Part shown: positions 48,171 to 57,837 of the stretch, in pieces | How the letters are laid out: the number at the start of each line of letters is the position of its first letter | How positions within the stretch are numbered: the stretch's first letter is position 1 | Source: Mesocentrotus franciscanus | Taxonomy: Eukaryota; Echinodermata; Echinoidea; Camarodonta; Strongylocentrotidae | DNA: 64,000 bases | Direction of reading: 5' to 3' | Assembly (NCBI GenBank): GCA_037976565.1 | Contig: CP137674.1 | Span: 29,977,047 to 30,041,046, forward strand | Translations under genes and position numbers: made by a program | Notes under the pieces: generated by a model | What the model saw: the letters and a program-made list of their open reading frames with translations, nothing else | Databases searched by the model: none | What the model was told of the DNA's origin: nothing

Positions 48171-51143
48171 GGTGTGTGTGGGTGTGCGTGCGTGTGTGTG
48201 TCTATTAAGTGTTTATTTGTAATTTAGTTTCTATTATTGATTAATTTGACTCTGTATCTACTTGGTTTTTGTTTTGTTGTCTTCTCTCCCTCTCTCAGTG
48301 CCATTCCTCACAAGCATTTACTTTTCTTTTGGTCCTTTCCATATTCCATACTGTATTATTGTTTGTATGTTTTTATGGTTAATGTTAAATAAAACATCTT
48401 AAATCTTAAATCAATCAATCAATCACGTGAAGATTATCACATATCTTAGATACTGAAAGCAATTTTAGAATTGTGCAGTTAAATTTTAGTACGATATAAT
48501 TATCACATGCCATATATTCCATTGAGTTATATTGTTATGTTTTTTGTGTTATTTGTAGTTATTTGTGTATGATATGTTAATGTATTGTTATATTTTATAC
48601 AAATGTGAGTCGTAAAATGAAAAAATTGTAATTGGTAGTGAGCACTAATTTTTTTTTTCGTTTTTGCCCCCGATTTTTTTTTTTTTTTTTTGCCAGGGGA
48701 GGGGGCCCTTCTTCTTTTTTTAAACAAAAAAGGGCTAAATTTAATTGTTTTGTGGCCAGGGGGGCCGGGCCCCCCAGGTCCGAACCACCCCCGCCCCCGG
48801 GATCCGCTACTGTGCCCAGCCGCCAACCCCCCCCCCCACCCCCCGCCCCCCCCCCAAAAAAAAAATTATAGTAAGTTGACTAAGGGGATGCAGATAACTC
48901 ACGGTCTTGACTTTCACAAATGTAGTAAAACAGAGAGGAACAGTTGCGGTTACGCCATCCTGTGATTCTCATGAGAAAACAACTTGCACCATCCCCAAAA
49001 GCGATGTAAAGAAAATCGTGGAAGTCGGCGTAGGTCAGTTTTGAGCCATCGAGCCAAGTCATGCTCGATAACCCTATCCAGAACTCGTTCTCGTTGTCAG
49101 GGCGGGTGTCGACCAGGAACTCTTGTTCGTCCTGAGATCCGATGAAGACCAGGTGCATCCCAAGACTGGCACATGATGCTCTTGACGTGTCGAAGTCAGA
49201 CGCATCGAGGGAGAAATGGTAACAGGACCCGCCGTGTTCGGTTTGGTTTGGATAGCAAGCTGTGACAAAGAGAGAAAATGGACAGATATAGGGATTGGGG
49301 AGAGGGGGAGAGGGGAGAAAGACAGACAGACAGAAACAGAGAGACAAAGAGAGAGGGTAGGGAGGGAGGGAGAGACATAGGGAGACAGAGAGAGATTTGG
49401 GGGCGGAGTGGTGAAACAAGTATACAGATATGAAGCGTTTTAGTTCATTTCTGATGAAAAAATGAAAAGAATGCGGACAAGTCGTTACTAAATTGAGCTT
49501 TAAATTGTCCAAAGTCGGTAGGATTCCTAACTAACCTGGAGTTAAACACTTTTCCAAGTATTTTGAGAGTGTATAAATACTTCTTCTATTGCTATATAGT
49601 GCTACTTCGACTACCCCGTAATGGAAGTCAACTATGAATTATTTGCCATTGTCAGCGTAAGAATATGAAATGAAAAAAGGGGCATCTGGATAATATTTGA
49701 ATAACTAACTGTTAGGGTTCAACCTTTCCCCTCAATGCTACCCGCTTATTGTTATGTAGATTAGAATTGGGTTGAATGCATTGGGTAATTAGGCTCCACT
49801 GCACTCTAGATAGCTCCAACAGGTGATGCATATCTGTAGTGGGTGGGTTGCCTTACCTAGCAGTTTAGTGTCACTATCTGCACATAAGTCATACAGTCAG
49901 GACCTATAATGGGTTGGAGGTGAATGAAAGTTGAAGTTTCATAGCTCAAAAACATGGCATTTTACGCTGCAGGTCTAAGTTCCATGGAGTGTCAAGATCA
50001 CCAGAACCGACATTGAGGCCTGCCCCGATTCCCTGCATTTAATCAACCAAATCAAACTGTAAGTTGAATCCATATTTGTATTCCTTTTCCTAATGATAAA
50101 TTGGACGTATTCATTCGTTATCGAGAGAGTGAAGGTCACAAGTGAACCTTTGAATTAGAGATAAAGAATGAAGACTGCGAATCGTTTCTCTAAAGTAATT
50201 AATGTCACTCTTTATACATTATTTTGTTCATTTATGAATGATAAATGAACGTACATGTTCACAGGATATGAACTCAGTAATTCAGGCTCTTTCGAAGTTT
50301 GAAAGGATATTTGTATGCAAAGTAATTCATTATGACAGAAGCTTTCTTTTCTGTTATGTATTTTATTGTATAGACTGATGATGATGATTATAGTTCTCGT
50401 AATAAGATATAAGTAGATGATGAATAATTTGGTATTATTCCATTTATAGCTTGGGTTAACGTTTAATTTTAGATGGTGTTCCGGCTAGGACTTACATAAC
50501 AAGTCCTCTGTCAAAGTTTCATGCCACAATGGGTGGATCCCTACAACTACTAAGGAGAGTTGAAGGTGCTACCAGATGGAGCAACACCTTTGTTATTGTG
50601 GACAACTGAAGTCAGCAACAGTAACAGCTATGGTTTCTTCATTCTGGATGAACAACTATTTTAATATCACACCTTGAGAGTGATATAGCATCACTAAAGT
50701 GGGTTATTTAGTTTATATCTCATGACTTTAAAACGATAAGCCTACAAACCTTTTAGTGTCAATACTCGGTATAAACTTGTTAATCTGTGACAGCTAAGAA
50801 TACAACCTCAGGGTTTGGATCAATATAATCCTTATATCTGTACATGTATTTCTATTGTTATAAGAAGTAAAGGAATAAAGATAAGGAGATGATTTTCTTT
50901 GATACACTTAACACAATTTTAATCCTTTGTTTATTGTGTAAATCCTCCTGTGAGATGATTAGAGAGTTTTAACTAGATCACAAATTATAGTCACCTGAGT
51001 TTACCCACTTGTGACACTAACGGAAACATTTCTTCTTCGTATAGGTTGTAGAAAAGAGGGAATTTGTACTAACCTTGTTCGGTGAAAGAGAAGTATTGGC
51101 CAAATACAACGAAGAAAACGAGCAAAGAAATATAAATGTCCAT
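45224..51143 (-). CDS. Lectin gene 2: signal peptide-CTLD-CTLD-Ser/Thr linker-PAN
   Basis: Five exons: 51074-51143 (signal peptide), 48903-49259 (CTLD a), 47180-47545 (CTLD b), 46427-46726 (linker) and 45224-45471 (PAN, stop). All junctions are GT/AG and phase 1; the lengths sum to 447 codons, predicted 446 aa, secreted. No PAN exon or stop lies between the two CTLD exons, so they would be spliced in series or used alternatively. CTLD a is in the gene 1/gene 3 lineage; CTLD b is divergent throughout. A solo LTR sits in intron 1. A transcript is needed to tell tandem from mutually exclusive use. Confidence 0.78.
45560..46336. mobile_element. ACTCG-rich inverted-repeat element in gene 2 last intron
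   Basis: Ends are GCAGGGCTCCCACTTAGC and the inverted GCTAAGTGGGAGCCTTGC, flanked by TTAA or TAA. Genes 1 and 3 lack it (gene 3 reads GATATCTACGGAAGTGC across the site). The roughly 770-bp interior consists largely of degenerate ACTCG/CGAGT words every 8-15 bp (ACTCGTAACAAGCTCGCG, ACTCGAGGTGAACTCGC). No coding frame. Confidence 0.82.
46427..46726 (-). CDS. Gene 2 exon 4: Ser/Thr-rich linker
   Basis: A 300-nt phase 1-1 exon, acceptor CATACAG/GTATATCC, donor GATCAAG/GTAACA. About 100 residues: an acidic/Met-containing start with an NGS sequon, then KSITSSSSTITRPAQDPATS and PDPSPVTTTQSVPAT. It is 30 codons longer than in gene 1. Confidence 0.85.
46800..46965 (+). mobile_element. LINE 3' tail remnant in gene 2 intron
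   Basis: AT-rich tail GATATTGAATGAAATATATT ending in ACGGAAAAACAAAAAAAG, then TG-rich repeat to about 47045. Orthologous to the tails in genes 1 and 3; the LINE body is gone. Confidence 0.55.
47180..47545 (-). CDS. Gene 2 exon 3: CTLD b
   Basis: A 366-nt phase 1-1 exon, acceptor TTCATGTAACAG/CTTGT, donor AAGG/GTGAGT. It begins ACNTSYTSYSEYSGACYYFS, carrying an extra TSY duplication relative to the paralogues, then KSSC, YWIGLSKVTWFDGS, GGECF, YEWLDEHCS and HYVCE. Six Cys, WIGL and WLD are present; EPN/QPD is absent. Confidence 0.88.
47600..47760 (-). mobile_element. CR1/L2-like LINE 3' end, minus strand
   Basis: Minus strand GGCTCTCGGGCTGCCATTTT then TTAATAAACCATTCAATTTA resembles tails at 61508-61720 (minus) and 62985-63075 (plus), all with a (C)AGC..GGGC.GC..AATAAACCATT pattern. 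Confidence 0.5.
48080..48205. repeat. (TG)n/(TA)n microsatellite
   Basis: TG repeats with TGCG interruptions surround a 30-bp (AT)n core at 48139-48168, in the intron between CTLD a and CTLD b. Confidence 0.95.
48360..48424 (+). mobile_element. Retroelement-like 3' tail with (CAAT)n
   Basis: TTAATGTTAAATAAAACATC then AATCTTAAATCAATCAATCA looks like a LINE or SINE tail ending in a short tandem repeat. Confidence 0.4.
48648..48868. repeat. Homopolymer-rich island
   Basis: Runs of T, G, C and A (for example 17 T near 48674, 11 C near 48827, 11 C near 48845) alternate within 220 bp, unlike anything around it. It contains GGGATCCGCTACTGTG, a phrase typical of some dispersed repeats. It ends 35 bp from CTLD a. 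Sequence accuracy here is doubtful. Confidence 0.7.
48903..49259 (-). CDS. Gene 2 exon 2: CTLD a
   Basis: A 357-nt phase 1-1 exon, acceptor TTTGTCACAG/CTTGC, donor GACC/GTGAGT. The first half ([16 protein letters not shown] through [10 protein letters not shown]) is almost identical to genes 1 and 3. The second half diverges sharply (FWIGLSSMTWLDGS, GDGASCFLM, GWRNRNCSS, YYICE). The WMD found in the paralogues is WRN here, so the usual calcium-site Asp is lost. All six Cys remain. Confidence 0.88.
49710..51016. mobile_element. Solo LTR in gene 2 intron 1
   Basis: The 1307-bp block starts TGTTAGGGTTCAACC and ends CCCACTTGTGACA, with TG..CA termini and a 5-bp direct repeat CTAAC on both sides (49705-49709, 51017-51021). 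Gene 3 shows the unoccupied site (AATAACTAACAGAATCATTT near 55853) and gene 1 the related ATTACTAACGGAAA. AATAAAG near 50873 could serve as a poly(A) signal. No internal retroelement genes are present, so this is a recombined solo LTR; orientation and superfamily are not certain. Confidence 0.88.
51074..51143 (-). CDS. Gene 2 exon 1: signal peptide
   Basis: Encodes [20 protein letters not shown] then TEQ, with donor CAAG/GTTAGT, identical in length and phase to exon 1 of genes 1 and 3. Confidence 0.85.
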
Positions 51144-51383
51144 CTGTAGTTTGAACAGGTTTAGACAAAGAGATTGAAGTTAGAACGCAGGAGCTTCTAT
51201 CTAACTTGTAGCTGGGAGACAAAACAGAGAAAATGAATAGTTTCATTGGCACGCTTTATATTGCAAGGATAAAATGAATATTAGCCTTCATGCATCAGTG
51301 CGTGCTTGATTAATAGTTAATTCCTTTAGCATTCATCAACATCCTCCCTATCCACCCAAACAAATAAATAATGATCTTAAAAC

Positions 51384-51416
<33 letters not shown>

Positions 51417-52330
51417 GGACACACAAAACACTTTTATAAGGAAATTTTAATGGTGTAGTTTACCAGTGTATCCAAGGTAACTACAATTGCATCTCTTAAT
51501 GTTTTGCATTAAAATGCTCATCGATATGATATAAAGCGATACGAAATGCACTGAGTTTATAGCTTTGTCTCCTCCACTTAAACTTTGCTGTTTTCTTTTA
51601 ACAGATCTAAGTATTAAACAAATGCATTATGAATGATATAAAATAATAATGTCATACTTACAGTGTAACTCGGTCTCTTGTTTTCGTCAAGTTTTCTCTT
51701 AATATGAAAATCTCAGTTTTGCCTACTGGTGAACGAAACCACCTCTTACCTTGATCGACTTTGATTCATTTAAAATTTCAACCTAAATATAAACTTTAAT
51801 ATGAAATGATATGTGCGTAAGTATCCATGTCACATATAAGACTGATATATGAAATGAAAATGAAAAAAAGTGACAAGCATGCATGTGTCAAAACATGTAA
51901 TTACTTTTTTCACTGAACTGCTGTCATTAATGTTAAAAGCAAGACTTCGAGAATCGTATAATTTTTTTTTTGTAATTATGCTCTCTCCTTAATTACGGAA
52001 TGTAACTATTGATCTCATACTTCTGATCCATTTTCTTTGTGATGTTGTAAGTTAATAATCCCAAGGTGATGATATAACTGGCCGAAATTAATATCGGGAC
52101 GCCATATTTGTTGAATCAATTGCAATATGATGATTGAGTTTCTCATCATACCTGACTTTATTTGTTTATGGGGTAAATTCAATCTTCTTCGGTTGTCTCT
52201 TTCCGTCTCTCTCTCTCTCTCTGTCTCTCTGTCTCTCCCTCCCCCCTCTCTCTCTCTTTCTCTTTCTCTCTCTCTGTCTGTCTCCCTCTCTCCCCTCTCC
52301 CCCTCACCTTAATCAGTGCAAAGGCTAAAT
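51144..52330. other. Gene 2 upstream flank, uninterrupted
   Basis: Contiguous equivalent of the split upstream regions of genes 1 and 3, with an (AC)n microsatellite at 51385-51425 and CT repeats at 52205-52310. No recognisable TATA element at a fixed distance and no gene. Confidence 0.7.
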
Positions 52331-52915
52331 ATTTAAATTACCGATACAGTGGCTTTACTAGAAACCATCGACGGAAATGCAATGTTAAACACTTATCCTT
52401 CTTTTCTCAATGTTGTGTAGAATAATGCCGACTGAATGTTCAACGTCGATCCAAATTTTTAACCCCCTGAAGTTGTGTGATAATCGTGTTTGAACTGGGT
52501 ACATATAAATACAAGAGATTTTCTGAAGACATAAGGTAAAGATTTATTCCGCATCAGGATTACAATCTACATCAAGAAAAAAATGCTAATTTAAAGATTT
52601 TTTTTTTTTCAGTAATTCAGTAATACGATTTGAAAATGACTGTTTACTAAAACATAGATTTGACAGATATTAATATGCAAAGTTGCACTCAACAAAATTA
52701 TCCGTAACTCATTTTTTTTTGTACGGTAAAAAACTAGGAACAAAAACTTACCTATGTAAATTCAGTGCACAATATGACATTTTTTTTTATACAGCATTTT
52801 GAATATTACTCCAAGTTTATAAATTTCTCAAGATTAAATGGATGGTTGAGTTTTGTTGCAGAGGGCGCTATACAAAATATTTTTTTGTGAGATAATGAAT
52901 AACTGAGTGTCAATT
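52331..52915. other. Shared downstream flank, no gene
   Basis: Aligns with 19340-19870 downstream of gene 1. No coding sequence seen. Confidence 0.7.
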
Positions 52916-53376
52916 AATTTTTTTTTTTTTTTTTTTTTAAGTTTTATTTCAATTCAAATCCATAAAAAAACACAGAGGATACAGATTATTATATATATAA
53001 AAAAAAAAAAAAACACAGAACACAGAAAAAATGGAAACATGTCTACAAATATACCAGAATTACACAAAGTTAATCAGCAATAGAAATGAATTGGAGAAAC
53101 TGCAAATAAAACCACAAGGTTCTGTCGAGGCAGTCCCTGTTATTAAAAGATATATAAAAGTTCCAACAATTGAATAAGATTGAATAAAAGATGTAACAAT
53201 AACAAAACAGTGTACAAAACATAGGAGACGTATTAACATGCAAATATTATTATTGATTTAAAAACAGATGAAGTATTTTTTAATTTTAGATTTAAAAGAG
53301 TTAAAGAAAGTAGTATCACGGATATCTCTGGGGAGAGAATTCCATATTTTCGGGCCAGTGTGTCTAAAAGTAAATA
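52916..53376 (-). mobile_element. 5'-truncated CR1/L2-group LINE insertion
   Basis: Minus strand: GPKIWNSLPRDIRDTTFFNS then FKSKIKKYF and a stop, the conserved end of the LINE protein, followed by a 3' UTR and a poly(A) run (T run at 52917-52938 on plus). The gene 2 flank (GAGTGTCAAATTTGAAACG at about 44217) is uninterrupted at the same place, and CAATT borders both sides here. The insertion is therefore younger than the duplication. Confidence 0.87.
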
Positions 53377-53998
53377 AACAATTTGAAACGATATACAATT
53401 TAAATGACAAAATCATCTTTGTTCGATCGAAATCGGTTCAGAGTCGGCTGAAATGTCCATACATATAACCATTCCTAATATTTATTGTGCCCCACAATTT
53501 AATATTAGGTTATTTTGAACCAGCCGTTGAAAAACGAGATAGCGCCTTATACGTTTTATTTCAGCCAATGCCAATATTGGCTTTTTCGTGTTGGTTATAA
53601 TAAGCACAACTAGCCGGCCCCTGTATTGTCATTATTAATTAATTAATTAACGGTCCCCAAATTTTTGTGAAAGGGGAGCTGAATTGGTATGATCGTATTT
53701 AATCTAAATTCACACATTTTGAGGTCTAAAATTACCTTCATAGCAATTTTAGGTTCTAAAAAGGCACTAGAAATGTCATGAATAAGAATAAGAGCAATAA
53801 CCAAGCACTTTAAAGGCATATTCGGTCTTAAACAAGAACTCAACTATCCCTTCAACGATTGTGAAGTATTAATAGAATTTAGTTTATATTTTATCGCACA
53901 AAATTATTTGTATCAATGTCGCGTTTAGCAAAGAGAAATATTATAATTAGCTTCTTAAAATGACCTTAAGAAATAATGCTTATACATAGTACTTTATA
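53377..53998. repeat. Duplicated segment downstream of gene 3
   Basis: Near-identical to 44230-44850 beside gene 2. No coding sequence recognised. Confidence 0.75.
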
Positions 53999-54004
53999 CA
54001 AAAC

Positions 54005-54286
54005 AATACTTTCTTGCCCCAAGTCGTTTCCCGAGAGATGGTGCTAGACGATACAGCTTATGATTATCTGCTACGCAGAATCGTACAAAGATTTTTGGAG
54101 AAAAAGGTGATACTGATATCGATTGTCAGGCTATTATCATTTCTATGAACTTTTATACGATTCTATTGAGCTTCATGAAGCTGCAAAGAGATCCTATATT
54201 AGAAAACTGATATAGGATCTGTATGTAAAGTTGGTCTAGCGCCATCTCCCCGGGGAAAATGACTAAAGTCTAGAAAGTGTTTTACA
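54005..54286. mobile_element. Foldback MITE, gene 3 copy
   Basis: Counterpart of 20010-20331 and 44857-45129, with the same inverted ends and internal shortening as the gene 2 copy. Confidence 0.7.
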
Positions 54287-54329
54287 GTAAATTTTACAGT
54301 ATATTACAGCTTTCAATTCATATTTTTCT

Positions 54330-54335
54330 TTTATT
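54330..54335 (-). terminator. Candidate poly(A) signal AATAAA of gene 3
   Basis: Lies 42 nt past the stop on the minus strand. Confidence 0.5.
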
Positions 54336-54377
54336 GACCACGTCGACGAATCAATCCTGAATTCTTAGTTGATGAAG

Positions 54378-54625
54378 TTAAGCCTGTGAATATGTTTTAG
54401 CTCCAGGATGTGTATCATATCCGACTCCAGATGCCGCCTGGCATTCCTTGCCAAGCAAGCACACCCTCTCAAGTGCAATGTAGGTGAAGCAAGAGCAAGT
54501 GACGTCAGCAAGGCAGTGTTGTGCGCATCTGGTCGAAGAGGAGACTCGGAATGATGCATGCACGTAGGCATCGAGGAGTCTTGCATTGTCGGCCGAGAGC
54601 TTTAAGATTGCGGATCGCATCAGAG
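54378..54625 (-). CDS. Gene 3 last exon: PAN/apple-like domain and stop
   Basis: A 248-nt exon, acceptor [48 protein letters not shown]. The site around its stop is an unoccupied TTAA. Confidence 0.87.
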
Positions 54626-55984
54626 CTACAATGAAAACATAACAACTTACATGAAATATATAAATACATTACACAGCAATTGACCTGGAAATTGATGGAA
54701 TTCCAAAATCAAATGATATCTACGGAAGTGCGCACGTATTCTTTTTAAACGGATTTTTTTCTTCCACATAAAGTCCGCGCGTTTATAAGATTTTATTTTT
54801 ACCTTGATCTCTAGATGACATGGTTACGGTCGTGGGTACTGACTGGGTACTGGAAACTGGTGATGGGTCTGGTGTTGCAGAATTGCTCTCTGTTGGATAC
54901 AGATATAAAATTGAATCGAATTGAATTGACTCCACAAAAGTCCCCGAGGCTTGCCCTGCATGTCGAAGTGGTAGATGTTGCTGGTTCTTGCACTGATGTT
55001 GTTGTTGTTGATGACGATGATGTGATGCTTGTGGACACGTCGTTTTCATCTTTGATTGTAATTTATGAATTGTACATGTTTTAAGTTAATTGAATTATGT
55101 TATGATGGACAAGAATTGTGTTTTGAAGAATTATTTGTATTGTTTTGATATTGAATGAAATACAAAATAAAATTACGGAAAAACAAAAAAAAGTGTGTAC
55201 GTGTGGGTAGGTATGTTTCTATATTATGTATACTGTTTATATTTAATCTAAGGTTTTCGCATAGGCCTATAAGCTTTTTGAAAGTAGCTAAATCAAAGTA
55301 CAATACCGAATCATGAATCATAACTTTCTCAGCACTCACCGTTTTCTGTTTCACATATATAATGGAACTCATCAGAACAAGACTTGTCCATCCATTCGTA
55401 TTCATTTGACCCTGCCATTCGGAAACACTTTTTTCCATTATCAAAAGTCCATTCGGAGTCGGCAAAGTTGCTATAGGTCAAAGTTGAGCCGTCCAACCAA
55501 GTTGCTTGGAATAATAGCCCTATCCAGTAATCATCGTAGTTTGGTCGGGGGTTGACGAGGAACTCTTGTTCGTCCTGAGATCCGATGAAGACCAGGTGCA
55601 TGCCAAGACTGGCACATGATGCTCTTGACGTGTCGAAGTCAGACGCATCGAGGGAGAAATTGTAACAGGACCCGCCGTGTTCGGTTTGGTTTGGATAGCA
55701 AGCTGTCACAAAGATAGAAAATGGAAAGATATAGGGATTGGGAAGAAGGGAGAAAGACAGACAGTCGGACAGAGAGAAACAGAGAGAGAGAGAGAGAAGT
55801 CAACTAAGCATAAGAATATGAAACGAAAAAAGGGGCATCTGAATAAGATTTGAATAACTAACAGAATCATTTCTTCTTCGTATAGGTTGTAGAAAAGAGG
55901 GATTTTGTACTAACCTTGTTCGGTGAAAGAGAAGCATTGGCCAAATACAACGAAGAAAGCGAACAAAGATATATAAATGTCCAT
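54378..55984 (-). CDS. Lectin gene 3: compact signal peptide-CTLD-(short linker)-PAN
   Basis: Exons 55915-55984 (signal peptide, [20 protein letters not shown]), 55340-55702 (CTLD) and 54378-54625 (PAN, stop) are intact, phase 1 and GT/AG bounded. The linker exon is damaged: its usual 3' splice site is gone and a 4-bp insertion shifts the frame. A usable acceptor created at the insertion would give a 153-nt linker (54803-54955) in phase, predicting 277 aa; skipping it gives 226 aa, also in frame. The whole gene is only 1.6 kb. Whether it is expressed is unknown. Confidence 0.75.
54803..54955 (-). CDS. Gene 3 candidate short linker exon
   Basis: If TTCGACATGCAG/GGCAAGCC serves as 3' splice site, the exon reads in phase 1 as [10 protein letters not shown], an 11-residue inserted stretch (IQFDSILYLYP region), then [18 protein letters not shown] and donor GATCAAG/GTAAAA. 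The upstream half of the ancestral exon (54956-55047) remains as out-of-frame sequence. Confidence 0.45.
55060..55192 (+). mobile_element. LINE 3' tail remnant in gene 3 intron
   Basis: GATATTGAATGAAATACAAA then ACGGAAAAACAAAAAAAAG, followed by GTGTGGGTAGGTA. Third member of the set in genes 1 and 2. Confidence 0.55.
55340..55702 (-). CDS. Gene 3 exon 2: CTLD
   Basis: A 363-nt phase 1-1 exon, acceptor TTTGTGACAG/CTTGC, donor [60 protein letters not shown]: closest to gene 1, six Cys, WMD kept, EPN/QPD absent. Confidence 0.9.
55915..55984 (-). CDS. Gene 3 exon 1: signal peptide
   Basis: A 70-nt exon starting ATGGACATTTATATATC, donor CAAG/GTTAGT. Hydrophobic core as in the paralogues, with Tyr to Cys at the end of the core. 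Confidence 0.85.
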
Positions 55985-57181
55985 CTGTAGTTTGAACAAG
56001 TTTAGACAAAGTGATTGAAGTTAGAATGCAGGAGCTACTATCTAATTTGTACTATCTAACTTGTAGTTGGGAGATAAAAAAAGAGAAAATGGATGGTTTT
56101 ATTGACACGCTTGATACGCGTGATATGCCTCCATTCATTAGCACCTGTTTGATTAATATAGGTTTTCCCGCCCAATTTTGCAATTTTGTCATTCAATTTA
56201 ATGTTAAGAGCATTCAAATACACGATAGATGTGATCGCCAAGGCAAATTGTCATTCTAATTCATTTTCGTTTGTTCAAGTTCGGTGTTCATGCAACAAGT
56301 TCTTTAAAAGAGTCATGTTAATTTGAAAAGGGAAAATACGATTATTTTAATGAACGATCATTCAATTACATTTTCTCTCGTTCGAATTTGTAATCCGTGC
56401 AAAAAAATCTTCAAATGAGTCACCTGAATTTAGATTAAGAGCATGCAATACAATGGATGGGCATTCGAAATAATTGGTGATGATGTGGTGATGACGATGA
56501 CGATAATAAAAAAAAGTCAGCACAACACAACGGACGACAATGACGATGTTCGGTTATTGAAGAGACAGATGTGAAAATACGGAGAGATGACGAAAAAATA
56601 ACGAGTCGATCGATGTAGGATTAACAAAATTGCCGTTGAAGTTGTCAAAACAATGATGCAGAATGAGAAAACCAATAGATTGCTCTATTCTCACTGCACG
56701 GAGTCAAAAAATGATCATATCACATTAATATTAATTAATATGCTAGTATACGCACTGTACGTAATAATGGCAAATCTACGTAACAATAGAATATGATACC
56801 AGACAGAACCGGTTTGAACATGATTGTCTGCATGCAAAGCTAGACAGGAGGAGTGGAAAAATACCACGCAAGGGAAATTAGGTCTCGATCCCTAGTCGCC
56901 AATTTGAAAATGGGAAAGCAATACATATTAAACATGTACAAATTAATGCATAACACTGTCTTGTCAAACGTTATAACACAAACAAAAGTAAGGTACAATT
57001 TCAGCAAAAGTTAAAAATCATGACATTTATTTTGGTCTCTATATATACAGAATCAAACTAGGAGCATACAATTTAGGAAACTGCCATTCAAAATCAGATG
57101 CCGATGGCCTCGGCTTTCTTAAATCAGTTAGTCATGCAAATTCATGAAAAGGCAAGCATCTTTTAAACAAGTGCATTCGAT

Positions 57182-57575
57182 TTAAAGATAAAGTTGCGTT
57201 CTGGTCATGCGATTGCAATGTGAAAGAAACGTTGTGGAATCGATCAGTAAAGGTTGATCATCAGCATAACTATTGGTGTGCACTGCAAGGTTCTGGAAAA
57301 ATCAAAATGATAAGAAATTTGGCCCAGTCTTGGTAAAGGTACAAGCACGTACTGCACACATAAATATGTATATGGGACTACACGAACATGTGGCGTAACA
57401 ATCCGTCCCGATTTTTATGATATTACATGCCATATTTAGAATATTAAGGCATTTGAAGAGTCATGCTTTTCAGGGAACATTTTGTATCTTATGTTCTTCT
57501 ATAGTCTTGCATAATACAATGATAACGCTCACAAATTATTTTTCACCTCTTCCCAGAACTCAACCTACTCTTTAC
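57182..57575. mobile_element. TTAA-site MITE nested in the 4.0-kb element
   Basis: TTAA at 57182-57185 and TTAC at 57572-57575 (mutated duplicate) flank the same subfamily as the gene 1 stop-codon MITE. The other host-element copy shows the empty site ATTAGATTTAAGATGCATCG at 39361-39380. Confidence 0.88.
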
Positions 57576-57837
57576 GATGTATCGTATAAGACCAATTAGT
57601 ATGACTATACATGTGAGCCTATCATGCTCATTCTCCATCAAATTTCGTTTTGCAAACACCCGAAAATTGTGAAAAATGGGCCTTACTTCGAGAAAAATCC
57701 CCCAAAATGACCCTTAAAAATGGGTAGGAGTTTCGAGGCTTCAGCGGCATAACCCCGTTCAAGACCAGATCTGAGTACCCCGGATCTATAACTCCGTTTC
57801 ACACGTAAAACATGGCAGATCGTCATCCTGTACGCTA

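Noticed and set aside
48632..48871. Pro-rich frame
   Set aside because: Encoded by C and T homopolymers in a region of doubtful sequence accuracy.
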